Source: Rhynchopus sp. YZ270_cl-10 (lineage: Eukaryota; Euglenozoa; Diplonemea; Diplonemida; Diplonemidae). Taken from it: a DNA stretch of 64,000 bases. The notes beneath the pieces were generated by a model. The model worked only from the letters and a program-made list of their open reading frames with translations, was not told the DNA's origin and searched no databases. Numbering within the stretch: the stretch's first letter is position 1; the number at the start of each line of letters is the position of its first letter. Both the position numbers and the translations under genes were made by a program. The stretch lies in NCBI GenBank assembly GCA_964035575.1, contig OZ037844.1, forward strand, positions 1,452,501-1,516,500. The letters are read 5' to 3'. This document shows positions 28,381 to 37,782 of this stretch, piece after piece.

Positions 28381-28724
28381 GAGATATGTACAGTGTGCGC
28401 ACTACTTTCCGCAGGAAGAACGGGCCTTTTTGGGCTCCGACCTCAGAGGCCGTTTTCGAGGACAGCTACAATGAGATATTTCGGTTTCCTCAATTTTTTG
28501 TAAAAAAGCGAAAATCTGCCTACGTGCTTGAAAAATGCTGTGCATTTTTGGTAGAATTTTTTAAAAATTGCTATACTCCCCTATGACTGGACCCAACTCC
28601 CCTCACTCTTTTTTTGGTCAAAAACACCCCAAATTTTTTCACCTTTTTTTCCATTTTTTCCGTTTTTGACCTTTTGAGACACCCTCCAATAAAGTTATTT
28701 TTTTTTTTCCTGGTTTTTCTGGTA

Positions 28725-28875
28725 TACCAGTGTACCGTGTACCTGGATACCTGGATACCTGGGTACCTGGGCCGAAAATAAACCAGTACCCAGGTGCCTG
28801 GGTACCCAGACACAGCACTGTACCCAGAATCCAGTCTCCCACCCAGAAAACCTACTCATACACCAGAAAAGTGAA
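28725..28875 (-). repeat. Inverted copy of the CCCAGTA-minisatellite flank
   Basis: Contains CCAGTCTCCCACCCAGAAAA and CTCATACACCAGAAAAGTG, the reverse complement of 11812-11950, which borders the 40-copy minisatellite. Here no array is present. Confidence 0.75.
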
Positions 28876-28977
28876 AATGACTGACAGGACAGGTTACACA
28901 GCACACTAGGGGTCACAATCCCCTGAGCAATTTGGCTTTTGGCACTTTATTTGCGCGAATAAAATTACAAACTCTTG

Positions 28978-29048
28978 GGAAATATAGAAGTATTTCCCTT
29001 CGGGTGGTGGCAACCACCCTCAGGGAAATATTCCTTCTATATTTCCCT
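28978..29048. repeat. 71-bp foldback
   Basis: GGGAAATATAGAAG at the left pairs with CTTCTATATTTCCC at the right, with an inner GGGTGGT/ACCACCC stem. Cruciform-capable. Confidence 0.65.
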
Positions 29049-29339
29049 AGAGTATATAACTAATATTCCTCCAAAGTCCCACACCGCCTTTTCCGGTGTG
29101 GGTACACCAGCATAATAAGATCCCCTGTTCGTGTCAATGCACTCTCTCCTACCCGCATTGCGCAACAATTCTGTTACTTTGCCTTTGTGTTGCCTTTGTG
29201 AGGTACTTCGTCCCCACGATAGCACACCTTGTTGCTTTCCTGTGTTTTTGTAACACAACTTACTTCGTACATAAAAACTAACCCCTTTTTTTATTTTTTT
29301 TGACGCTCTTTTTTTGCTTTTGTTGGTCCTGGGCTTTGC

Positions 29340-29560
29340 ATCCGGGGGCGTTCCTCCTGACACTCTAGTGTGTATGAAGGTGTTGACCGCTCGAATCGAT
29401 GTCTTGACCTGAGACTACAACACAGGAGGCGAGGAGGGGTATGCAGGGCTGCTTCAGAGTCTGTTTGCTTTTCAGCTACCCTGCCTCTCCTTTATTACCA
29501 GTGCATAGCCTTTGTTTTTCTATTGGGTATGCGGGACTTTCCCTAGTCCTCAGTGTGGAA
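29340..29560 (+). repeat. Dispersed upstream block, copy 1
   Basis: Matches 32878-33125 (GGTGTTGACCGCTCGAA, ACAGGAGGCGAGGAGGGGTA, ACCAGTGCATAGCCTTTG). No coding frame is recognised. Confidence 0.7.
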
Positions 29561-29665
29561 TCCTCTTAGTCTTTTGCGCAACAAGCAAGAGTAACGAGTC
29601 TCTCGAGCATTTCTTGCACCATGCTCATCCTCGAATGACATCATCTCTTGACAACACTGGAATCC

Positions 29666-29685
29666 CGCACAGCTGATGCTGTGCG
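29666..29685 (+). promoter_or_regulatory. Conserved stem-loop, 5' type (B2)
   Basis: CGCACAGC, loop TGAT, GCTGTGCG: a perfect 8-bp stem. The same hairpin is at 34043-34062 and 50237-50256; a G-U variant follows type B genes. It could act in DNA or RNA. Confidence 0.55.
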
Positions 29686-29703
29686 ATAACGAATGTGATC
29701 AAG

Positions 29704-29765
29704 GTGAGGAACCACGAGAGCTTCAGGTTCATCTTTGTAAACTTTTCGCTCTTTCCCCTTCGCAG
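29704..29765 (+). other. Possible 62-nt intron upstream of B2
   Basis: Donor CAAG/GTGAGG and acceptor CTCTTTCCCCTTCGCAG with a good pyrimidine tract. Exactly the same length in the copies at 34081-34142 and 50275-50336. The downstream exon has early stops, so it would be a 5' UTR or non-coding exon. Confidence 0.45.
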
Positions 29766-29943
29766 ATGCGAAACTCGCACCTGTGAATTCAAAAACAATT
29801 CTCTTTAATGATGATCAACACAATGCAGACATCAGCCACATAAAAAACAGTACGACCCCATTTGTTTTGCATCCAACTTCAATACCCCCGTCACAAAGTG
29901 TACCAACAAGGACCACTTCCGTTTGGCTCCTCACAATCCCCGC

Positions 29944-29950
29944 ATAAAAA
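29944..29950 (+). promoter_or_regulatory. CATAAAAAGG core box of ankyrin gene B2
   Basis: 45 nt before the ATG at 29989; preceded by TTTGGCTCCTCACAATCC rather than the pyrimidine block of other copies. Confidence 0.6.
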
Positions 29951-29988
29951 GGAAAACCACAACACACATCAACGAGAAGTTCAAAACC

Positions 29989-32658
29989 ATGTCGAAGCGA
30001 CACGCAGACAGCACACCTGACGAGAAGGCACCAAAGAGAAGAAAGCTTTCAGACTCGGTCTTGGTGGAGGCTGCCAGGAACGGCGACACGACTGCCGTGC
30101 GGGTGGAACTTGACAATTTCAGCCCAGACACAGACAGCAAAACGATTGCCTTCGATGCTGTGCACGAGGCATGCAGAGGGAACCACGATGAATGCCTCGC
30201 ACTGCTTCTTCCGTATGTTGAGACAACGCAGATGGGCTTCGGGATGCTGCTGAGTGAGTGCGTCCACGCAGACCACACTGCGTGCACGGAGGTCCTCTTG
30301 CAGCATTGGAAGTCAGTCTGCAGCAACGTTGCGTTTGTCCCACACGGGGTAGAGGTAGATAGCGAAGATAAGACACCTCGTCCCTGTCCAGCCATGTGGG
30401 GGGACCCTGCAGTGTGTCAGGTGCTCATTGATGCAGGGGCGGACATTGAGACAAAGGACGAGAAGGGATGTGTACCTCTGCTCAGGGCAAGCATTTCAGG
30501 CAAGATCGCAGTTGTGAAGATGTTGGTCGAAGCAGGTGCGGGAGTGCGTGTCACAGACAACAAAGGAATCACGTGTCTTTTGTTTGCGTCATATTTTGGA
30601 CACACCGAGACTGTGCGCTATCTTGTGGGTTTGAAGGATGTGGATGTGAATCATGAAAATGAGAACAACGGCTGCACTGCGTTGCACTGCGCAGTGCAGG
30701 AAGGGCATGGAGATGTGATGCGGGTGTTGCTTGATGCAGGGGCTGACATCGAGACAAAGAACAGCGCGGGGGATTCCCCTCTGCTCTTGGCTGGCTTAGT
30801 TGGGAAGCTGGATGTTGCCGAGGTGTTGGTCAAAGCAGGTGCGGACGTGTGTGTCACAGACAGCAAGGGACTCACGTGCCTTATGCTTGCTGCTAATTTT
30901 GGACACACCGAGACTGTGCGCTATCTTGTGGGTTTGAAGGATGTGGACGTGAATCATGAAAATGAGAACGGCGCCACTGCATTGCTCTGCGCAGTGCAGA
31001 AGGGACTTCCCACTGTGGTGCAGGTGCTCATTGATGCAGGGGCAGACGTGCAGGCAAAGAACACTAATGGAGAATTGCCTCTAAACTTTGCTAGCTGTTT
31101 TGACAAGCTGGGGACTGTGAAGATGTTGGTCGAAGCAGGTGCGGACGTGCGTGCCACACAGAAAGGAGAGACGTGTCTCATGCTTGCGTCGGGCGCTGGA
31201 CACATCGAGACTGTGCGCTATCTTGTAGGCTTGCCGGGTGTGGAAGTGAATACTCATGAAGAGAAGAAGGGCTTCACTGCGTTGCACTACGCAGTGCAGG
31301 GAGGGCGTGGCGATGTGGTGCAGGTGCTCATTGATGCAGGGGCTGACGTGCAGACAAGGGACAACAATGGGTCTTCGCTTCTACACTGTGCTAGCTTCTT
31401 AGGAAAGCTCAGGGCTGTGAAGATGTTGGTCGAAGCAGGTGCGGACGTGCGTGCCACAGACAAGAAAGGACAGACGATTCTTATGCTTGCGTCGGGCGCT
31501 GGACACATCGAGACTGTGCGGTACCTTGTGAGCTTGCCGGGTGTCGAAATGAGTAATCATGAACATAACAGCGGCTACACTGCGTTGCATTTCGCAGTGC
31601 ACGGAGGACATGCCGATGTGGTGCAGGTGCTCATTGATGCAGGGGCAGACATCGAGACAAAGAACAGCGAGGGTCGATCTCCTCTGCTCTTGGCTGTCTT
31701 TCATGGGAAGCTGGAAGTTGCTAAGGTGTTGGTCAAAGCAGGTGCGAGAGTGTGTGTCACAGACAGCAGTGGAGCCACGTGTCTTATGCTTGCGTCACTC
31801 TGTGGACACACCGAGACTGTGCGCACCCTTCTGTGCATGCCTGAGGTGGATGTGAATCATGCAAAGTACAACGGTTTGACTTCGCTCCACTACGCAGTGT
31901 TAAAGAAGCACACAGATGTGGTGCAGGTGCTCATTGCTGCAGGGGCAGACGTGCAGACCAAGGATAGCAATGGATCTTCGCCTCTGCACTTTGCTAGCTT
32001 CTTTGGCAAGCTGGGGACTGTGAAGATGTTGGTCGAAGCAGGTGCGGACGTGAGTCTGGTGGACGGTAAGACTAACACGTGTCTTATCATTGCGGCGTAT
32101 GCAGGACACACCGAGATTGTGCGCTATCTTGTGGGCTTGAAGGATGTGGACGTGAATTATCGAGGCATGACCAACTTCACAGCGTTGTACAGTGCGGTGG
32201 AGGAAGGACATCACAATGTGCTTGAGGTGCTCATTGATGCAGGGGCAGATATGGAGGTTGCGAACAGCAGGGGTACACTGGCTCTGGAGGTTGCGTGCAG
32301 TCGTGGGGATGTTGTGAGTGTGAAGATGTTGGTCGAAGCAGGTGCAAATGTGCATGTTGCAGACACGAACAGAGCCTCCTGTCTCATGCTTGCAGTGCTT
32401 AAAGGGCACGCCGAGACGGTGCGCTACCTTGCAGGCTTGCCACAGGTGGACGTGGATGAAGTGCGTCAAGGAAAGACTGCGCTGTGCTGTGCACTGGACG
32501 GGGGAGCACATGCCGATGTGGTGCAGGCGCTTGGTGCGACACGTCGCATGCATGTCTCACGGACAGCGTGTGGTGGATGTCCTGTTGTATGGTGGGGTAT
32601 TGGGGGTTTGTTTTTGGGGGTCTATGGTTATTTTAAACTAGCGAGAAGGGGTGTTTAG
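29989..32658 (+). CDS. Ankyrin-repeat protein B2 with C-terminal membrane anchor (889 aa)
   Basis: N-terminus MSKRHADSTPDEKAPKRRKL with the basic cluster; copy-specific changes VELDNF near residue 40 and the loop VEVDSEDKTP (about 30350-30385). The opening repeats (EKGCVPLLRASISGKIAVVK) match A4 rather than its type B neighbours, a sign of exchange between types. Seven modules follow, then the common type B C-terminus with the transmembrane tail VVWWGIGGLFLGVYGYF and basic KLARRGV end. From about 31860 to 32200 it is almost identical to B3 and unlike B1, B4 and B5. Predicted nuclear-signal and membrane-anchor bearing. Confidence 0.88.
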   Translation: MSKRHADSTPDEKAPKRRKLSDSVLVEAARNGDTTAVRVELDNFSPDTDSKTIAFDAVHEACRGNHDECLALLLPYVETTQMGFGMLLSECVHADHTACTEVLLQHWKSVCSNVAFVPHGVEVDSEDKTPRPCPAMWGDPAVCQVLIDAGADIETKDEKGCVPLLRASISGKIAVVKMLVEAGAGVRVTDNKGITCLLFASYFGHTETVRYLVGLKDVDVNHENENNGCTALHCAVQEGHGDVMRVLLDAGADIETKNSAGDSPLLLAGLVGKLDVAEVLVKAGADVCVTDSKGLTCLMLAANFGHTETVRYLVGLKDVDVNHENENGATALLCAVQKGLPTVVQVLIDAGADVQAKNTNGELPLNFASCFDKLGTVKMLVEAGADVRATQKGETCLMLASGAGHIETVRYLVGLPGVEVNTHEEKKGFTALHYAVQGGRGDVVQVLIDAGADVQTRDNNGSSLLHCASFLGKLRAVKMLVEAGADVRATDKKGQTILMLASGAGHIETVRYLVSLPGVEMSNHEHNSGYTALHFAVHGGHADVVQVLIDAGADIETKNSEGRSPLLLAVFHGKLEVAKVLVKAGARVCVTDSSGATCLMLASLCGHTETVRTLLCMPEVDVNHAKYNGLTSLHYAVLKKHTDVVQVLIAAGADVQTKDSNGSSPLHFASFFGKLGTVKMLVEAGADVSLVDGKTNTCLIIAAYAGHTEIVRYLVGLKDVDVNYRGMTNFTALYSAVEEGHHNVLEVLIDAGADMEVANSRGTLALEVACSRGDVVSVKMLVEAGANVHVADTNRASCLMLAVLKGHAETVRYLAGLPQVDVDEVRQGKTALCCALDGGAHADVVQALGATRRMHVSRTACGGCPVVWWGIGGLFLGVYGYFKLARRGV

Positions 32659-32850
32659 GAAATGTGAAGATGTTGGTCGAAGGTGTGGAGTGCGCATCAC
32701 GACAACCTGCAAGACGTGTCTTATCATTGCGTTTGTTTTCTTCCCCTGACAACGCACTTGTGGAGTCCCGCGCAGCTGATGTTGTGCGATAGGTGACGAT
32801 AGGCCGCAGAAGGTGAAGAAGTTTTGTGTGGAAACACCTTTTTCGTTGCC
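32659..32850 (+). repeat. 3' flanking block of type B genes (B2)
   Basis: Begins with an ankyrin-derived relic (GTGAAGATGTTGGTCGAAGG to TGTCTTATCATTGCG), then the stem-loop and GTGAAGAAGTTTTGTGTGGA. Also after B3, B4 and B5. Confidence 0.85.
32769..32788 (+). promoter_or_regulatory. Conserved stem-loop, 3' type (B2)
   Basis: CGCGCAGC, loop TGAT, GTTGTGCG. It has the same loop as the 5' type, with two substitutions that keep pairing as G-U in RNA. Also at 44992-45011, 54326-54345 and 63495-63514. Confidence 0.55.
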
Positions 32851-32877
32851 GCTTTTTTCTTCTATTTCTTTTGATTT

Positions 32878-33125
32878 GATGGTCCTGGCTGGACCTTAAA
32901 TTGCATCCGGTCCGTTCCTCCAGAAACTCTATGAAGGTGTTGACCGCTCGAACCGATGTCTCCTACCTGAGAGATTACAAAACAGGAGGCGAGGAGGGGT
33001 ATGCGGGGCGTTTTTGTGCCTTCAGGGTCTTTTTGTTTTTCAGCAACCCTGACTCTCCTATATCACCAGTGCATAGCCTTTGTCTTTCTGTTGGGGTATG
33101 CGGGACTTCCCCTAGTCCTCAGGGT
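32878..33125 (+). repeat. Dispersed upstream block, copy 2
   Basis: Second copy of 29340-29560. Confidence 0.7.
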
Positions 33126-33439
33126 CTAAACGCCCCTGCCCTCTTTTATGCAAGTTCACCCTGGCAGGGTATATAAATGCTGGGTCAGGCTGGCCCCCCT
33201 ATGCTATGATGGGTGCTCGCACCCGGAGCATAAATGGCCAGTGGTCAGGCCAGAATCGCTCTGCGGAGTCTCTCTGCCACGCCTTTGGGTTACGGTGTGC
33301 TGCCTGTAAGGACGTCCATGTATATCCCTAAGAGAAAGGGTGAGGCCCAACTGTCGGTACAGCATGGGGCGCCAAGAGAGAGATGTTGTGACCCCCCCCG
33401 CCCACCCCTTTTGTGTTTTTGGGTTTCTGCTCTCTTGTG

Positions 33440-33780
33440 TAGACTATCGTGCATCAAGCGTTGGGTGCAGCGAAGTGCAGTACCTGTAAGCTCACAACTC
33501 TTCAACGGAAGGTGGGCCGCCGGCTGTCGAGCGGTTGTGAACCGCCCTCGTTCTCTTACGGTACGGGCCAGTCATTAGGTTTCCTTTTTACATCTTCTGT
33601 TGTTGGCCGCAGGGTACTTGTGCTTTCATCCGGATGGCTGGCACCGTACGTGGGTCAGTCGGAGGTGCCTGCATTAATAACTTCACTTTCTTTTGATTTG
33701 ACGGACGGATTGGTCTTTATGGTGGGGTCACATGCGCGTACGAAACCGCTACAGATGTGTTTTAAAGTGTATGAGGAGGT
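33440..33780 (+). repeat. Dispersed intergenic block, copy 1
   Basis: CTGTAAGCTCACAACTCTTC, CCCTCGTTCTCTTACGGTAC and GCCTGCATTAATAACTTCAC recur at 41668-41915; the GGTGGGGTCACATGCGCGTA part recurs at about 45120. It includes an acceptor-like TTCTGTTGTTGGCCGCAG. No complete gene is seen. Confidence 0.65.
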
Positions 33781-33782
33781 AA

Positions 33783-33880
33783 CCGGGGAACTGGTTTCCG
33801 GGAACCAGTTCCCCGGTTGCCCCCATGTGGTTCCCGGTTCCGAAATGACCGGTTCCCCAAAATTTCGGTTCCAATATTAG
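33783..33880. repeat. GGAACCGG/CCGGTTCC foldback cluster
   Basis: GGAACTGGTTTCCGGGAACC and CCAGTTCCCCGGTTGCC, with further GGTTCC repeats, form overlapping inverted repeats. A shorter version is at about 45182-45222. Confidence 0.55.
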
Positions 33881-34042
33881 GGGAGCCTATACCGGTAATT
33901 TAGGCTCCTTTTGATTTTAAATTGAAATTACTAAGTCTTTTTTGACCTACGACCCGGCAGTGCATTTTTTGGGAGTCTCTCGAGCATTTCTTGCACCATG
34001 CTCATCCTCGAATGACATCATCCCTTGACAACACTGGAATCC

Positions 34043-34062
34043 CGCACAGCTGATGCTGTGCG
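34043..34062 (+). promoter_or_regulatory. Conserved stem-loop, 5' type (A5)
   Basis: CGCACAGC-TGAT-GCTGTGCG, identical to 29666-29685. Confidence 0.55.
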
Positions 34063-34080
34063 ATAACGAATGTGATCAAG

Positions 34081-34142
34081 GTGAGGAACCACGAGAGCTT
34101 CAGGTTCATCTTTGTAAACTTTTCTTTCTTTCCCCTTCGCAG
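34081..34142 (+). other. Possible 62-nt intron upstream of A5
   Basis: CAAG/GTGAGG donor and CTTTCCCCTTCGCAG acceptor, same length as in B2 and B4. Confidence 0.4.
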
Positions 34143-34320
34143 ATGTGAAACTCGCACCTGTGAATTCCAAAACAATTCTCTTTAATGATGATCAACACAA
34201 TGCAGACATCAGCCACATAAAAAACAGCACGACTCCATTTGTTTTGCAGCCAACTTCAATACCCCCGTCACAAAGTGTACCAACAAGGACCACTTCCGTT
34301 TGGCTCCTCACAATCCACGC

Positions 34321-34327
34321 ATAAAAA
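34321..34327 (+). promoter_or_regulatory. CATAAAAAGG core box of ankyrin copy A5
   Basis: 47 nt before the ATG at 34368 because of a 2-nt insertion after the box. Confidence 0.55.
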
Positions 34328-34367
34328 GGAAAACCAAAGAACACACATCAACGAGAAGTTCAAAACC

Positions 34368-37196
34368 ATGTCGAAGCGACACACAGACAGCACACCTGAC
34401 GAGAAGGCACCAAAGAGAAGAAAGCTTTCTGCAGACTCGGTCTTGGTGGAGGCTGCCAGGAACGGCGACACGACTGCCGTGCGGGTGGGACTTGAGAAGC
34501 TCATCCCAGACAGACAGCAAAACGGTTGCCTTCGATACTGTGCACGAGGCATGCAGAGGGAACCACGATGAATGCCTCGCACTGCTTCTTCCGTATGTTG
34601 AGACAACACAGATGGGCTTCGGGATGCTGCTGAGTGAGTGCGTCCACGCAGACCACACTGCGTGCACGGAGGTCCTCTTGCAGCATTGGAAGTCAGTCTG
34701 CAGCAACGTTGCGTTTGTCCCACACGGGCACAAGGAGGAGACCCAAGGTACGACACCTCGTCCCTGTCCAGCCATGTGGGCGGACCCTGCAGTGTGTCAG
34801 GTGCTCATTGATGCAGGGGCAGACATCGAGACAAAGGATGAGGATGGACGTTCACCTCTGCTCAGGGCAAGCATTTCAGGCAAGATCGCAGTTGTGAAGA
34901 TGTTGGTCGAAGCAGGTGCGGGAGTGCGTGTCACAGACAACAAAGGACTCACCTGTCTTATGCTTGCGGCATGTTTTGGACACACCGAGACTGTGCGCTA
35001 TCTTGTGGGCTTGAAGGATGTGGACATGAATCACGCAGATAACAACAGCCACACTGCGTTGCACCTCTCAGTGCATCAAAACCATCCAGATGTGGTGGAG
35101 GTGCTCATTGATGCAGGGGCAGACATCGAGGTAAAGGACAATGATGGTCGTTCACCTCTGCTGTTGGCTAGCAGTTTAGGGCATCTCGATATTGTGAAGA
35201 TCTTGGTCGAAGCGGGTGCGGGAGTGTGTGTCACAAACAACAAAGGGGTCACATGTATTATGATTGCATCACTCTGTGGACACACCGAGACTGTGCGCTA
35301 TCTTGTGGGTTTGAAGGATGTGGACGTGAATGTCACAGAGAACAAAGGCCGCACTGCGTTGTTCGGCGCAGTATGCGAAGGTCATCTAGATGTGATGAAG
35401 GTGCTGTTTGATGCAGGGGCAGACATCGAGGCTAAGGATACGCAAGGGGTTTCGCCTCTGCACACTGCTAGCTGTTTTGGCAACCTCGGGACTGTGAAGA
35501 TGTTGGTTGATGCAGGTGCGGGCGTGTGTGTCACAGACAACAATGGAGAGACATGTCTTATCCTTGCGTCGAGCGCTGGGCACAGCGATACTGTGCGGTA
35601 CCTTGTTGGCTTGAAGGATGTGGACGTGAATCATCATGAACATAACAGCGGCTGCACTGCGTTGCACTTCGCAGTGAAGGGAGGACATGGCGATGTGGTG
35701 CAGGTGCTCATTAATGCAGGGGCAGACATCGAGGCAAAGCTGAAAGATGGTCGTTCACCTCTGCTGTTGGCAAGCAGTTTAGGGCATCTCGACGTTGTGA
35801 AGGTGTTGGTCGAAGCAGGTGCGGGAGTGTGTGTCACAGTGGACGAAGGAGACACGTGTCTTATTATTGCGGCAAATTTTGGAGACACCGAGATTGTGCG
35901 CTATCTTGTGAGATTGTGCGCTATCTTGTGGGCTTGAAGGATGTGGATGTGAATCACCAAGGAATGAATAACCAAACTGCGTTGCACAGTGCTGTGGACG
36001 AAGGACATCCCGATGTGGTGCAGGTGCTCATTGATGCAGGGGCAAGTGTGAACACAAAGGACCACGATGGAAGCTCGCCTCTGCACTGTGCTTGCCGTTT
36101 GGGACATCTCGATATTGTGAAGGTGTTGGTCGAAGCAGGTGCGGGAGTGCGTGCCACAGACAATGATGGAGACACATGTCTTATTCTTGCTGCAAATTTT
36201 GGCCACACCGAGACTGTGCGCTATCTTGTTGGCTTGAAGGATGTGGACGTGAATCACCAAGGCATGCACAACCAAACTGCGTTGTACTGTGCTGTGGACG
36301 AAGGACATCCCGATGTGGTGGAGGTGCTCATTGATGCAGGGGCAGACATCGAGACAAAGAGCAAAAGTGGTGGTTCACCTCTGCACCATGCTTGTCGTTT
36401 GGAGCATCTCGATATTGTGAAGATGTTGGTCGAAGCAGGTACGAGAGTGTGTGTCACAAACAACGATGGACAGACGTGTCTTATGCTTGCGGCTGGTTTT
36501 GGACACACCGAGACTGTGCGCTATCTTGTGGGCTTGAAGGATGTGGACGTGAATCACGCAGAGAACAACGGCCTCACTGCATTAGACTACGCAGTGGAGC
36601 CAGGTCATTGTGATGTGGTGCAGGTGCTCATTGATGCAGGGGCAGACATCGAGACAAAGGATATGCAGGGGTTTTCGCCTCTGCTCCGTGCTAGCCGTTT
36701 TGGCAAGCTGGGGGCTGTGAAGATGTTGGTCGAAGCAGGTGCGGGAGTGCGTGTCACAGACAGCAAAGGATTCACGTGTCTTATGCTTGCGTCGGTCGCT
36801 GGACACACCGATACTGTGCGGTACCTTGTGGGCTTGAACGATGTCGAAGTGAATATTAAGGAACAGAACAACGGAGTCACTGCGTTGCACTACGCAGTTC
36901 AGCAAAAGAATCCAGATGTGGTGCAGCTGCTCATTGATGCAGGGGCAAGCATCGAGGCGAAGATGAAATATGGTCGTTCACCTCTGCTGTTGGCAAGCAG
37001 TTCAGGGGATCTCGATGCTGTGAAGATGTTGGTCGAAGCAGGTGCGGAAGTGTGTGTCACAGACAACAATGGTGACACATGTCGTACGGAGGATGGAGAT
37101 GTTTTGAGGATGTTGGTCCGAGCACGCGCAGGAGAAATAGAACGAACACAGTTGATTCTTCTCGGGAATACCGTGCACCTCTTAGCGAAGGTCTGA
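34368..37196 (+). pseudogene. Ankyrin-repeat gene A5, two frame breaks
   Basis: Full-length relative of A4 with an intact core box and ATG (MSKRHTDSTPDEKAPKRRKLS). A 2-nt loss near 34510 shifts the frame after about 47 codons, and a 20-nt tandem duplication (35891-35910 and 35911-35930) shifts it again. Between and after the breaks the ankyrin frame is clean, with seven three-repeat modules and a loop of its own (KEETQGTTP), so inactivation is recent. The 3' end departs from both types: after DNNGDTC it reads RTEDGDVLRMLVRARAGEIERT and stops at 37196, next to a TIR element. A short product of about 65 residues is all the first frame gives. Confidence 0.82.
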
Positions 37197-37215
37197 TCTG
37201 TTCGAAAAAATAGTA

Positions 37216-37434
37216 CCGACCCTCCGACGTGAAATTGTTCACCCCCCAAAAAACCGGTATTTTGCCGCCAGGGTCAATTTCAAGGGAGTAGCGGGGACAA
37301 CCTTTGCTCTCTCTTTTTCACACCAAAACGGCCACCCCCCTACAGTACGAGAAATTGTACTCCCTTTTGCCGTACGTGATATTGTCCCCCCCTCACTTTT
37401 TCCCCCAGGGGACAATTTCACGAGGGAGGGTCGG
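37216..37434. mobile_element. Miniature TIR element, CCGACCCTCC family, copy 2
   Basis: 219 bp, inverted relative to 1674-1941, with ends CCGACCCTCCGACGTGAAAT and GGGAGGGTCGG, TA on both sides (37214-37215, 37435-37436). It lies 20 bp after the A5 stop codon. Confidence 0.85.
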
Positions 37435-37449
37435 TAAATAAATTGTGTT

Positions 37450-37745
37450 GTGTTTGTTCTGTGTTCGCTACGTTTTGTCACCAAGATGTGCCAAGCATAG
37501 GTGACCCATTTTCCCCTTTCCCCCCTCACGAGGTGTGACCCAGATCGTACAGCAAAACTTTGCACTGTTGAGCACAAGCAAAGACACAAAGCTTGGATCT
37601 GGTGAGTGCAGGTGGCTCCGTGCCAGACCACAGAGTTCCGCACTGTTCATGATGCCTCTCAAGCAAAGCACCCAAAACAAACCCGACCCCAAGGCAATGC
37701 GACTTTGGGAAACCACTTTTAATTTTTCTGCACTTCTTGGGATGA
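37450..37745 (+). repeat. 290-bp dispersed repeat, copy 2
   Basis: Second copy of 22150-22445. Confidence 0.85.
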
Positions 37746-37782
37746 CATTTGAAGCAAACGTTCCCCCACCTTGTAAGTTCTG

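Larger units (their letters stand above)
29567..29935 (+). repeat. 5' flanking block of ankyrin gene B2
   Basis: Shared with 33970-34318 and 50138-50500 and in shortened form with 60185-60270. It carries, in order, the motif CTCATCCTCGAATGACATCA, a stem-loop, a possible 62-nt intron and CAACAAGGACCACTTCCGTT, and leads into the core box. Confidence 0.85.
33970..34318 (+). repeat. 5' flanking block of ankyrin copy A5
   Basis: Same block as 29567-29935, with the stem-loop at 34043-34062 and possible 62-nt intron at 34081-34142. Confidence 0.85.

Noticed and set aside
26440-28400. Ribosomal RNA pieces in the GC-rich stretch
   Set aside because: No universally conserved rRNA core sequence could be recognised by eye.
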